From a virus: a stretch of DNA of 28,775 bases. A program made the translations under genes and the position numbers. The notes under the pieces were generated by a model that saw nothing but the letters and a program-made list of their open reading frames with translations, had not been told where the DNA came from and searched no databases. Below, one piece after another: positions 1 through 6,504 of the stretch. Position 1 is the stretch's first letter. Every line of letters starts with the position of its first letter. The stretch is taken from IMG/VR virus record IMGVR_UViG_3300037086_000311, positions 1 through 28,775 of that record; one strand, 5' to 3'.

Positions 1-301
1 CAATTACTACTGAAAAAATTTTATATCCAAAACATTTAGCATATTCAATATATGTTTCAATTTCTTTTTCTGTTGTGTTTGTATTAGCAATAATAATAGG
101 AGAAATATCTTTTTGCATAAATCTCCAACATTTTCTTTGACACCACGCATGAGCAGTACCAACGTTTTGAGGTAACCAATTGTATTTACCTTTATGTGTA
201 TGCCAATCATCAGCACAGCAAATAGCTCTTCCAAGTAATTCTGCGAAAGAATTTTTACCCGCACCGGGTAATCCACGTACTATCACTAATGTCTTTTTCA
301 T
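1..301 (-). CDS. P-loop kinase-like protein (N4BP2/PNK-like AAA_33), 3' end outside window
   Basis: The start codon is at 301 and the gene runs off the left edge, so about 100 N-terminal residues are visible. They begin MKKTLVIVRGLPGAGKNSF, a nucleoside/polynucleotide-kinase type P-loop at the extreme N-terminus. It is followed by ADDW (family: S-x-DD-x-F/W), by an AHAWCQR segment and by PIIIANTNTT, which matches the conserved NTN strand of NEDD4-binding-protein-2-like ATPases. Such phage proteins are predicted polynucleotide or nucleoside kinases. The Walker A motif is unusual: the residue after the lysine is Asn instead of Ser/Thr, with a Ser directly after it. A phage-class promoter lies only 7 bases upstream. 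Family assignment is good; substrate is unknown. Confidence 0.75.
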   Translation of the reverse strand, partial: MKKTLVIVRGLPGAGKNSFAELLGRAICCADDWHTHKGKYNWLPQNVGTAHAWCQRKCWRFMQKDISPIIIANTNTTEKEIETYIEYAKCFGYKIFSVVI

Positions 302-308
302 AATACAA

Positions 309-340
309 TTATACGAATAATGTTTTGAATTAGTTACAAT
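309..340 (-). promoter_or_regulatory. phage-class promoter P1
   Basis: On the minus strand: ATTGTAAC at the -33 position, 19 bases between ATTG and the -7 box, then TTCGTATAA (plus 309-317). It differs by one base in each box from the consensus TTTGTAAC / TACGTATAA seen six more times in this window. The -7 box ends 7 bases before the kinase-like gene's ATG at 301, so the mRNA would be leaderless or nearly so. Confidence 0.6.
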
Positions 341-712
341 TTACCACCACAAAGTAAGAAATATTTTTGGAAATGCATCTAAACCTTCTGTCAGTTGCTT
401 TTCTTCTTCTTCAGAAAGTATTAATGACCCTTCGTCTCGTGCTGTTAATTTCATTGCAATTAAAAACTTTTCAATATCTTTTATAAGTTCTTCATCCCGT
501 ATTAAAAATTCTTTTAAGATTTCTTCATATCTTTCTAAACGTGGAATAATGAAATTGGCAATTGTATCCCTTAAACTCCATGTTTCTGAATCATCAAATC
601 CAAATTCAATTCGTTGTTTAGAATATTCTTTTTCTCTGTCATCATCTTTATCGGTTAAAGAAAAACAGATATTAGGCACACCAATATATTTATGATCTAT
701 TATTTTTTTCAT
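341..712 (-). CDS. conserved phage protein of unknown function (123 aa)
   Basis: The 123-residue acidic protein has an N-terminal segment FGFDDSETWSLRDTIANF (about residues 37-54), then PRLERYEEILKEF, and ends FLTLWW. I recognise this layout from uncharacterised proteins in many tailed phages (FGFDD-x-TW-x-L followed by a helical region and a Trp-rich end), but no function is known to me. No signal peptide, membrane segment or catalytic motif is visible. A host-like -7 box (TATCTTTG, minus strand 724-717) lies 4 bases before the start, but I found no -33 partner at a usable distance. Confidence 0.8.
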   Translation of the reverse strand: MKKIIDHKYIGVPNICFSLTDKDDDREKEYSKQRIEFGFDDSETWSLRDTIANFIIPRLERYEEILKEFLIRDEELIKDIEKFLIAMKLTARDEGSLILSEEEEKQLTEGLDAFPKIFLTLWW

Positions 713-728
713 TGTACAAAGATATTAA

Positions 729-980
729 TTAATTTTCATTAATTATAATAAATTGTTTTACAAAATATTTTTTATTAAGAATTGATTCCAATGATTCGTA
801 AATTTCGGGGTGTTTTTCCCAAAATATTACTGTATCAATTAATTCTTCAGTTGCTTCTTGTCCACAATAATCTCTTATATCAAATTTTTCTCTCAATAAA
901 GGTATTAATTTTGGATAATCATTTACTTCTAAATTATTTGTCATACTATAACTACAAATAAAATCAATTATTCTTTTCAT
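729..980 (-). CDS. hypothetical protein (83 aa)
   Basis: Small acidic protein with no family I recognise. It starts MKRIIDFICSY and continues with a mostly helical, Glu-rich centre (EATEELIDTVIFWEKHPEIY) and a hydrophobic tail KQFIIINEN. It lies 16 bases upstream of the 341-712 gene on the same strand and is probably co-transcribed. The coding call rests on the open frame, strand agreement and tight packing. Met13 is a possible alternative start. Confidence 0.6.
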   Translation of the reverse strand: MKRIIDFICSYSMTNNLEVNDYPKLIPLLREKFDIRDYCGQEATEELIDTVIFWEKHPEIYESLESILNKKYFVKQFIIINEN

Positions 981-1005
981 CTGTTCTGTCTTTTAAAATT
1001 TCAAG

Positions 1006-1110
1006 TTATTTAATTATTCCTTTGCTTGCCAATATTCCATATATAATAAAATATATCACACATAAAATTGGAAACCAAAAGAATTTAAGTATTTCTATAA
1101 ACTTTTTCAT
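1006..1110 (-). CDS. single-pass membrane micropeptide (34 aa)
   Basis: The frame is open further upstream, but the ATG at 1110 is the likely start. A phage-class promoter ends 7 bases before it, and the upstream extension would run through that promoter. The peptide begins MKKFIEILKFFWFPILC and has one hydrophobic segment (about residues 7-29) between a Lys-rich start and the end ASKGIIK, so it is probably an inner-membrane protein. Function unknown. Having its own promoter argues that it is a real gene. Confidence 0.6.
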   Translation of the reverse strand: MKKFIEILKFFWFPILCVIYFIIYGILASKGIIK

Positions 1111-1117
1111 AATATAA

Positions 1118-1148
1118 TTATACGTATAATATTTAAATAAGTTACAAA
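1118..1148 (-). promoter_or_regulatory. phage-class promoter P2
   Basis: Minus strand: TTTGTAAC (TTTG at plus 1145-1148), 18 bases between TTTG and the -7 box, then TACGTATAA (plus 1118-1126). Only 7 bases separate the -7 box from the ATG at 1110. The -7 region is palindromic (TTATACGTATAA). Confidence 0.7.
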
Positions 1149-1223
1149 TATAATAATATTTATTTAAAATAACTTGTTTTTTCAAAAAATTATTTGTATT
1201 TATGTACATATAATGTTAATACA

Positions 1224-1379
1224 ATGAAAAAAGAAAAGAAAAAATTATATTCTATTAGAATATATCCCGATCAGTTAAATTATTTACGACTTATGGCAGA
1301 TAAAAACTTTACGACCGTAACACAATATGTTTTGGATTTAATATATAATGACATGAAAAATAATTCAATAAAATTGTGA
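1224..1379 (+). CDS. small ribbon-helix-helix-like protein coupled to the endonuclease
   Basis: The 51-residue protein starts MKKEKKKLYSIRIYPDQ. An upstream in-frame TTG at 1194 exists, but the ATG at 1224 in the context ACAATGAAAA is preferred. The layout suggests a ribbon-helix-helix fold: a basic start, a beta strand (KLYSIRIYP), a helix (LNYLRLMAD) and a second helix (TVTQYVLDLIYNDM). Such proteins are usually DNA-binding repressors. Its TGA overlaps the GTG start of the GIY-YIG gene, which implies translational coupling, so it may control or assist that endonuclease. Both genes oppose the flanking minus-strand genes. Fold assignment is by pattern only. Confidence 0.6.
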   Translation: MKKEKKKLYSIRIYPDQLNYLRLMADKNFTTVTQYVLDLIYNDMKNNSIKL

Positions 1380-2230
1380 ATAAAATTTGTGGTATATATA
1401 AAATAACATCACCAACAGGTAAAATTTATATTGGTCAATCGGCAAATATAAAATCAAGAATTACTAATTATAAAAACGCTAGATGTAAATGTCAACAAAA
1501 ATTATACCATTCTATTATTAAATATGGTTGGGATATACATATATTTGAATTAATTCATGAATGTCAAGAATCCGAACTTAATGATTTAGAAGCATATTAT
1601 ATTAAACTTTATGATACATTTAATACCGAACATGGATTAAATTTAACAACTGGTGGTGATCATTATAAAATGTCTGACGAAACAAAATTAAAAATCGGAG
1701 CAGCAAGTAAACTTAGAGTATGTTCCGAAGAAACAAGAAAAAAATTAAGTGAAAATTCTAGTAGGTCGTTTTTAGGCAAACATCATTCTGAAGAATCTAA
1801 AGAAAAGTTAAGAATAACACATATTGGTAAAAAACTTACGAAAGAACATAGACAAAAATTAAGTGATTCTCATAAAGGATATAAAGCAACTGAAGAGCAA
1901 AAACGAAAAATAGGCGAAGCACATTTAGGAAATAAAAATTGTTTAGGACGGAAATTAACCAAGGAACATATTGAAAAAATGATAGAAAGTCGTAAATGGT
2001 ATAAACATTCTGAAGAAACTATTAATAAAATTATTGAATCAAATAAATATCGTTTTAATATTAAATGTTATGAAATATATGATGAAAATAATAATTTAAA
2101 ATATAAATTTGAATGCATTAATCTTCAAGCCGAATTAAAAAAAATGAATTTATCTTCAATATTTCAAAAATCATATACTAATAAGAGAAAAATAAAAAGT
2201 GGAGCATTTAAAGGTTGGTACATAATTTAA
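1376..2230 (+). CDS. GIY-YIG homing endonuclease with NUMOD3-type repeats
   Basis: 284 residues from a GTG that overlaps the previous stop. The N-terminal catalytic domain shows GIYKITSPTGKIYIGQS (residues 6-22), then SRI with the expected Arg and a later LEAYYIKLYD with the metal-binding Glu. After TTGGDHYKMSDETK comes a string of NUMOD3-like DNA-contact motifs (GKHHSEESKEKLR, GKKLTKEHRQKLS, ATEEQKRKIGEAHLG, GRKLTKEHIEKM, KHSEETINKI). The end IKSGAFKGWYII resembles the NUMOD1-type tails of such enzymes. It would nick or cut a specific DNA site and promote its own spread. It stands alone in opposite orientation to its neighbours and its stop abuts the stop of the helicase gene, with no intron visible. 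Confidence 0.9.
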   Translation: MNKICGIYKITSPTGKIYIGQSANIKSRITNYKNARCKCQQKLYHSIIKYGWDIHIFELIHECQESELNDLEAYYIKLYDTFNTEHGLNLTTGGDHYKMSDETKLKIGAASKLRVCSEETRKKLSENSSRSFLGKHHSEESKEKLRITHIGKKLTKEHRQKLSDSHKGYKATEEQKRKIGEAHLGNKNCLGRKLTKEHIEKMIESRKWYKHSEETINKIIESNKYRFNIKCYEIYDENNNLKYKFECINLQAELKKMNLSSIFQKSYTNKRKIKSGAFKGWYII

Positions 2231-3748
2231 TTATAAATCAATTCTATTAGAAAGTACTGTAGCTAATGTGGTTGGTCTTGAAACCGCTACATAAAAAATT
2301 TGATTTCGTTCTTTAATAACCCAATTTTTTCGAATATCGTTTTCAATAACAAAAACCTTATTGTACGTTGAACCTTGGCTTCGATGTCCAGTTATACAAT
2401 AGCCGAAATCAAGGTCTTTGGAAATAACCTCTCCTGTATTGCGAAACATTTCGTTGCGAAATTTATCAATATTGACCATAATTAAATTATTACGTCTAAA
2501 CTCGTAATATTTTTTCCAAAGTTTTTTATTATCCTTTGCCATATCTTTAAAAAAATCATGCATTTCGGCATAATGATGTAAATTATTGTGGTCGTTACTA
2601 TTTACAATAAAAACATCATCATATTTAAATTTACCTTTTGGTAAATCTTCACGAAGTTTCACTTGAAATCCCTTTATATCATATTTATTTTCTTCGAGAC
2701 TTGACTTTTCTACAACGTGGTAGTCTGTGGAGTTTTCAATTATAATATAGTTTTGTTTTTCATTTAGTATTGATCGATAGCCACTGATTAAATCACCGAT
2801 CTCAATGACATCTTTATTTTTTCCAATTAATTCATCTCTTATTATTTTATTTGATTGCATAACAGTAATATTTCGCCATGCAATTGTTTTTACATAATCA
2901 CTATTTTTTTGAAATTCTTCAGTCTTATATTCTTTGAATATTGATTCTCTAAATTCTTGTTTATTTGTGGTGAATATTATTCCCTCTCCTTTACTATTTA
3001 CATTAGATTTTCTTAAAAATCCACCATCTAATGAATCTAAATTGTTTCTTAAATCATTATATAAAAATAATAATGGATTATCATCAGTTTGCCTTTCAAC
3101 TTTGGTAAGTGTGTGTATTTCAATATCGTCTTGAAAAAATACTACACTCATCTTTTCTCCAACAGGCGGAATTTGACATGGATCCCCAATAAACAATATT
3201 TTTGTTCTATGTCCCATTGTTTTTTCTTTAATCATTTCAAATAATGGCTTATTCACCATCGATGATTCGTCTGAAACAATCCAATTATGATCATTTATTT
3301 TTGGCGGTACTATTGGATTAAAAATTGGGTTATTGGGGTCAAACGAATCGATGGATACGTCAGGTCTTAATCCAAGTAAAGAATGAGTGGTGACCCCTTT
3401 ACATCCAGTTAAATTCTCAATGACTCCAAGTGCTTTATGAGTAGGTGCTGACACAACAACACCATAACGGTATTCATCAATCATTTTCTTTACAATACTA
3501 CTTTTTCCCGTACCCGCATGTCCAGCTAAACAAAAGAATGTCTTATCACTTTTTAGCCAAGCACGAATTTTATTAATACCTTCATATTGTTGGTCATTAA
3601 ACGTTATAATTTTGCCAGACAGGGTAAGTAATTGATTATCTGCAAGTTTATTATTAACAATAATAGTTTTATCACCAAGTGATGTATTCAACTTATTGAA
3701 GTCATAATTCTTTGAAATACCTTTATATGGCGTTCTACGTTTGCTCAT
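2231..3748 (-). CDS. dda: Dda-like 5'-3' DNA helicase (SF1, RecD-like)
   Basis: 505 residues (T4 Dda has 439). Walker A GHAGTGKS is at 76-83, followed by SAPTHKALGVI (motif Ia, about 100-110) and THSLLG. Walker B is DESSM at 160-164 and motif III is GDPCQIPPVG at 189-197. Near the end are TGHRSQGSTYNKVFV (motif V) and YVAVSRPT (motif VI). This order is that of the Dda/RecD2 branch of superfamily 1, which unwinds DNA 5'-3' and in T4 acts at replication initiation and in recombination. The extra length lies mostly between motifs III and V (about residues 200-430). It is transcribed with the 85-aa and MmcB-like genes upstream; starts and stops overlap by one base. Confidence 0.92.
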   Translation of the reverse strand: MSKRRTPYKGISKNYDFNKLNTSLGDKTIIVNNKLADNQLLTLSGKIITFNDQQYEGINKIRAWLKSDKTFFCLAGHAGTGKSSIVKKMIDEYRYGVVVSAPTHKALGVIENLTGCKGVTTHSLLGLRPDVSIDSFDPNNPIFNPIVPPKINDHNWIVSDESSMVNKPLFEMIKEKTMGHRTKILFIGDPCQIPPVGEKMSVVFFQDDIEIHTLTKVERQTDDNPLLFLYNDLRNNLDSLDGGFLRKSNVNSKGEGIIFTTNKQEFRESIFKEYKTEEFQKNSDYVKTIAWRNITVMQSNKIIRDELIGKNKDVIEIGDLISGYRSILNEKQNYIIIENSTDYHVVEKSSLEENKYDIKGFQVKLREDLPKGKFKYDDVFIVNSNDHNNLHHYAEMHDFFKDMAKDNKKLWKKYYEFRRNNLIMVNIDKFRNEMFRNTGEVISKDLDFGYCITGHRSQGSTYNKVFVIENDIRKNWVIKERNQIFYVAVSRPTTLATVLSNRIDL

Positions 3749-4005
3749 TAAACTTTATTTGACTTAAGAATTTTGATAAGATTTGTAAGTATTTTAATAT
3801 CAGTGAAACATACCGAATCAACATAGTCATAAAATTCAATATCGTATTTGCCATCAACACATTCATCATTTGAATTACTGATAAGACATAACTTATCTAT
3901 TTCATATGTGAAGTAATAATATGGTTTATCACCAGATTCTTCTTCGCTAACATCTTGTCTTTTAAAGCCAAGATTTAATAAATTTTTTTCTGTAATATTT
4001 TTCAT
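3748..4005 (-). CDS. conserved phage hypothetical protein (85 aa)
   Basis: Acidic small protein with the pattern LGFKRQDVSEEESGDKPYYYF, then a strand ending in CLISNSNDE and YDIEFYD, and a C-terminal helix LTNLIKILKSNK. I recognise this pattern from unnamed proteins of large phages, but no function is known. It overlaps its neighbours by single bases on both sides (4005 and 3748), so it belongs to the helicase operon. Confidence 0.75.
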   Translation of the reverse strand: MKNITEKNLLNLGFKRQDVSEEESGDKPYYYFTYEIDKLCLISNSNDECVDGKYDIEFYDYVDSVCFTDIKILTNLIKILKSNKV

Positions 4006-4706
4006 TATCTTCTATTTTTACTTGAGTATGTTAAATTTTTCCATTCGTCTTTTATTCTTTTTCTTTCCTCATCAGATACATTCAACGATTCGGTATATTC
4101 GTACAATAGATTTCTAAATCTAAGTTCAAGATCATTATAATTTAATATCATGTCCTGAATCTTTTTACCAAACCCCTTTAACTGACTTCTTTGTAATGCA
4201 TGTACTCCATAATAATTATTTGATAATTCAATTCTTCTGCTATTGTAAATTCTGCCTTTGAAAAAAAGCATTGATAATAGTGCTTCCTGTGGAATATCAA
4301 TAACTCTTTTCTTCGCTGCTTTAACTGTTTTCCATCCATTTTCACCCTTCACCATCAACCCAACATCTGGTGGCATTTCTTCTGCAGTTGTAATACCTGC
4401 TAAACAAGCATAATAAAATCTGTTACAATATGGTAAATATTTTTCATATTTTTTTGACTTCAAGTCTTGTATAAAATCAGATCGGGTTACTTTACATTCA
4501 AAAATATTCATAATAAATTTAACATAAGAATAATCAATTGATATTACATCTGCCACGCCCAACCCATCTTTACTTAACCACACACTACCTAAAGGTACTT
4601 CAATAAAATTAGTACCTTTCGCTTCAGCCAGAGAAAAGCATAAATCACGATGCGTCTCAATCGGTTTTATTATCTTTAACGCTTCTCTTTTTCCTCTTAC
4701 TGCCAT
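4005..4706 (-). CDS. MmcB-like PD-(D/E)XK nuclease family protein
   Basis: 233 residues. The core ADVISIDYS (Asp53), NIFECKV (Glu70-x-Lys72), DFIQDLKSKKYEKYLPYCNRF (about 78-98) and MPPDVGLMV follows the DNA-repair MmcB family of the PD-(D/E)XK superfamily: ADVI, then E-x-K, then a D-x-KW-x-EY-like segment, then YCDRF and P-x-DAGLI. The Asp and E-x-K are the expected metal and catalytic residues, so nuclease activity is plausible. The last 100 residues, ending in a basic tail, have no match I recognise. It lies directly upstream of the helicase genes, which suggests a role in DNA processing. Confidence 0.7.
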   Translation of the reverse strand: MAVRGKREALKIIKPIETHRDLCFSLAEAKGTNFIEVPLGSVWLSKDGLGVADVISIDYSYVKFIMNIFECKVTRSDFIQDLKSKKYEKYLPYCNRFYYACLAGITTAEEMPPDVGLMVKGENGWKTVKAAKKRVIDIPQEALLSMLFFKGRIYNSRRIELSNNYYGVHALQRSQLKGFGKKIQDMILNYNDLELRFRNLLYEYTESLNVSDEERKRIKDEWKNLTYSSKNRR

Positions 4707-4708
4707 TA

Positions 4709-4783
4709 TTAAAATATAAATATGTGGATTAAGACATATAAAATCAGGATTAAAAATAATATGTTACCTATTTTTTTAAACAT
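4709..4783 (-). CDS. membrane micropeptide (24 aa)
   Basis: A 24-codon frame fills the gap between the Pth2-like gene and the MmcB-like gene. It starts MFKKIGN and continues as one uninterrupted hydrophobic helix rich in Ile, Leu and Phe to its TAA. Both junctions have the same form, a TAA followed by TA and ATG (TAATAATG), with only two bases between genes. Exact fit into the operon and the typical charge-then-helix layout support it; length alone would not. It could be a phage membrane-disturbing or regulatory peptide, but function is unknown. Confidence 0.5.
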   Translation of the reverse strand: MFKKIGNILFLILILYVLIHIFIF

Positions 4784-4785
4784 TA

Positions 4786-5355
4786 TTATGCTAATTTTTT
4801 ATCTTTCAATAATTCACGAAGAAATACATTTTTTAGTCCACCAACAAAACGTACCCATTCTTTATAATATTCGGGAAACATTTCTTGCAGGTGTTCAGGT
4901 GTTTGTGTTTTAAGCATTACAATGTTTTCTGCAGGTGTTTCTTCTTTTGCATTTGGATACATTTTAATATTTAATATATAGTCCACAAAATCTGGATAGT
5001 CTTTTCTATTAAAAACTCTTTCATCACAGATGAAACATAATGCAGTAAGTGCATCATTTAAATCTGGTTCTTGAAAGTATGAAAACTGTATATCATTCTT
5101 GAGCAAATCATCACCGATTTGATTAAGACTTCCCATTGCAACACCGTCAAAATCTCTATGTTCATTGGTTGTGCCACCATTAAGAATTACCCAAGTTTTC
5201 CACTCTCTGACAAAGATAATATAGTTTTCATCACTCCCGTATTTATCTGCATATTCAAGAGCAGCATGTCCTGCTTGGATTGCTTGTTGTATAGGACTTA
5301 TATTATAAGGTACAAAGAAGTACATTCTAAGTTCTAATTGTTTTTCTTCTTCCAT
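4786..5355 (-). CDS. Pth2-like (peptidyl-tRNA hydrolase II fold) protein
   Basis: 189 residues. The segment MYFFVPYNISPIQQAIQAGHAALEY (about 11-35) resembles the Pth2 start, where a strand is followed by GK-x-AAQ-x-xHA. Later WKTWVILNGGTT and IQFSYFQEPDLNDALTALCFI match the central strand and the D-x-G-x-T-x-I region of that fold. The roughly 60-residue C-terminal extension (from about 125) is not part of Pth2. Pth2 enzymes free tRNA from stalled peptidyl-tRNA; whether this relative is active is uncertain because the catalytic Lys region is not clear. It is a member of the small-gene operon. Confidence 0.5.
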   Translation of the reverse strand: MEEEKQLELRMYFFVPYNISPIQQAIQAGHAALEYADKYGSDENYIIFVREWKTWVILNGGTTNEHRDFDGVAMGSLNQIGDDLLKNDIQFSYFQEPDLNDALTALCFICDERVFNRKDYPDFVDYILNIKMYPNAKEETPAENIVMLKTQTPEHLQEMFPEYYKEWVRFVGGLKNVFLRELLKDKKLA

Positions 5356-5356
5356 A

Positions 5357-5596
5357 TTATTCAGGTTTTAAAAAATATTTTAATTGTTGTTTTTGACGTT
5401 CTTTAACAATAATGTCATTTTGTAGTTCATTTATTTTTAACAACTCTTCAATAATTTCGTATTCATTAACCCCTTGCAATAGCATTTCATATACTGCATT
5501 ATATGTTGGATTTGTTAATAAATTCTCTTTAAAATTTAGAGAAAACTTACTTAAAATAAATGAAATATCGAGTGACCCTTTATGCGCTGTTTCCAT
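5357..5596 (-). CDS. hypothetical protein (79 aa)
   Basis: Helical protein with no recognised family. It has a central YNAVYEMLLQGVNEYEIIEELLKINELQ and a basic, Gln-rich end (KERQKQQLKYFLKPE). It sits one base from the Pth2-like start and two bases from the next gene upstream, which supports a real member of the operon. Confidence 0.6.
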   Translation of the reverse strand: METAHKGSLDISFILSKFSLNFKENLLTNPTYNAVYEMLLQGVNEYEIIEELLKINELQNDIIVKERQKQQLKYFLKPE

Positions 5597-5598
5597 AA

Positions 5599-5802
5599 TT
5601 AATTATCAATTAATTTTCTTTCAATAAGTAATTCATCAAATAAATTATCGTCAATTATCCATGAGGTATAACAACGATTATAAATATCGTTACGATAAAG
5701 TATACGATGTATTGTGCCTATTAATGGCAATTTTATTGTTTTAATTAAAATGGCTTTAAAAAGCACTCCGGGGCAATAAACGTAATACATTAATTTTTTC
5801 AT
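5599..5802 (-). CDS. hypothetical protein (67 aa)
   Basis: Small basic, aromatic protein with an N-terminal hydrophobic stretch (YYVYCPGVLFKAILI) and a C-terminal acidic helix (DDNLFDELLIERKLIDN). No family recognised. Its ATG overlaps the stop of the upstream gene by four bases (ATGA type), which implies translational coupling. Confidence 0.6.
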   Translation of the reverse strand: MKKLMYYVYCPGVLFKAILIKTIKLPLIGTIHRILYRNDIYNRCYTSWIIDDNLFDELLIERKLIDN

Positions 5803-6005
5803 AGTTCGTGAAGTTTTCCGCAGTTAATACATTTCATCATCTTTGTCGAAATGTCAAAAATTCTTACATTACACTGACAAATTTGTTTTTTTTCTTTTCT
5901 TTTTTCATTTTTATCTTGTTTATCATGTTTATATAAAAATATTATAAATCCTATACAAAGAGATATTGCGGTAAGTGTAAGTGCCAACAAAAAACTATTA
6001 ACCAT
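5799..6005 (-). CDS. membrane protein with short zinc-ribbon-like tail (68 aa)
   Basis: One N-terminal membrane helix (about residues 4-24, LLALTLTAISLCIGFIIFLY) is followed by a Lys-rich linker (KHDKQDKNEKRKEKK). The cytoplasmic tail has CQC, then 15 residues later CINCGKLHEL, which could bind one zinc. The topology is probably N-out/C-in because of the positive linker. Function unknown. Coupled to the gene downstream by a four-base overlap. Confidence 0.65.
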   Translation of the reverse strand: MVNSFLLALTLTAISLCIGFIIFLYKHDKQDKNEKRKEKKQICQCNVRIFDISTKMMKCINCGKLHEL

Positions 6006-6015
6006 ACATTCATCA

Positions 6016-6243
6016 TTATCTTATTATTCTTGGATATATACACAATTCATTTTGCACTTCTTCTTCACTAACTGGTTTAAAATACCAATCTATATTAGCA
6101 ATACCCCATTGAAGATCATTTTTATGAAATTCAATTGCTTCAATAGTAACACTGTTTTTATATTTACCATATATAATTGATATATCTTCTTTTGGTAAAT
6201 CATCAACTGTTTTAACTTCAATCTTTTCAAATAATGGTTTCAT
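6016..6243 (-). CDS. hypothetical protein (75 aa)
   Basis: A small mixed alpha/beta protein that ends ELCIYPRIIR. No family recognised. It has its own phage-class promoter, which ends 8 bases before its ATG and lies within the 3' part of the upstream gene. It therefore probably starts a transcription unit that feeds the downstream small genes. Confidence 0.65.
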   Translation of the reverse strand: MKPLFEKIEVKTVDDLPKEDISIIYGKYKNSVTIEAIEFHKNDLQWGIANIDWYFKPVSEEEVQNELCIYPRIIR

Positions 6244-6478
6244 TATTATCTTTATACGTATTAATATTAAAAAAGTTACATAATTTTATGAATTCTTTTG
6301 AATCGAAATTTTTACTATTAAGTCGTTGATTACATTTTTTACAAGAATTACCTAATGGTACGTTGATTGACATTCGATAATTATCGAATTTTCTCCCACA
6401 AATAGGTTGTGTTAAACTATTTTCAACTTCAAATACTAAATGAAGTTTTTGTCCTGATTTATGCTGAATATATCTCAT
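6227..6478 (-). CDS. small zinc-binding-like hypothetical protein (83 aa)
   Basis: Starts MRYIQHKSGQKLHLV. It contains QPICGRKFDNY and, 16 residues after the first Cys, GNSCKKCNQRLN, a possible zinc-knuckle arrangement (C, then C-x-x-C, with a later LCNF Cys or an early His as fourth ligand). This resembles small phage proteins with a H...C...C-x-x-C pattern. It overlaps the next gene by 17 bases. Function unknown. Confidence 0.65.
   Translation of the reverse strand: MRYIQHKSGQKLHLVFEVENSLTQPICGRKFDNYRMSINVPLGNSCKKCNQRLNSKNFDSKEFIKLCNFFNINTYKDNNETII
6252..6282 (-). promoter_or_regulatory. phage-class promoter P3
   Basis: Minus strand: TATGTAAC (one mismatch to TTTGTAAC, at plus 6275-6282), 18 bases between TATG and the -7 box, then TACGTATAA (plus 6252-6260). 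It lies within the coding sequence of the 6227-6478 gene and ends 8 bases before the ATG at 6243. Confidence 0.65.
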
Positions 6479-6504
6479 AATTAAATTGTTTTTAAAGATT
6501 AGAA

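Noticed and set aside
717-724. TATCTTTG on the minus strand as a host-type promoter
   Set aside because: The -7 box is perfect but no TTTG or near-match lies 17-21 bases upstream, so it is mentioned only in the gene entry.
4722-4913. Plus-strand frame over the Pth2-like 3' end
   Set aside because: It is a shadow of two minus-strand genes and has no start-site context.
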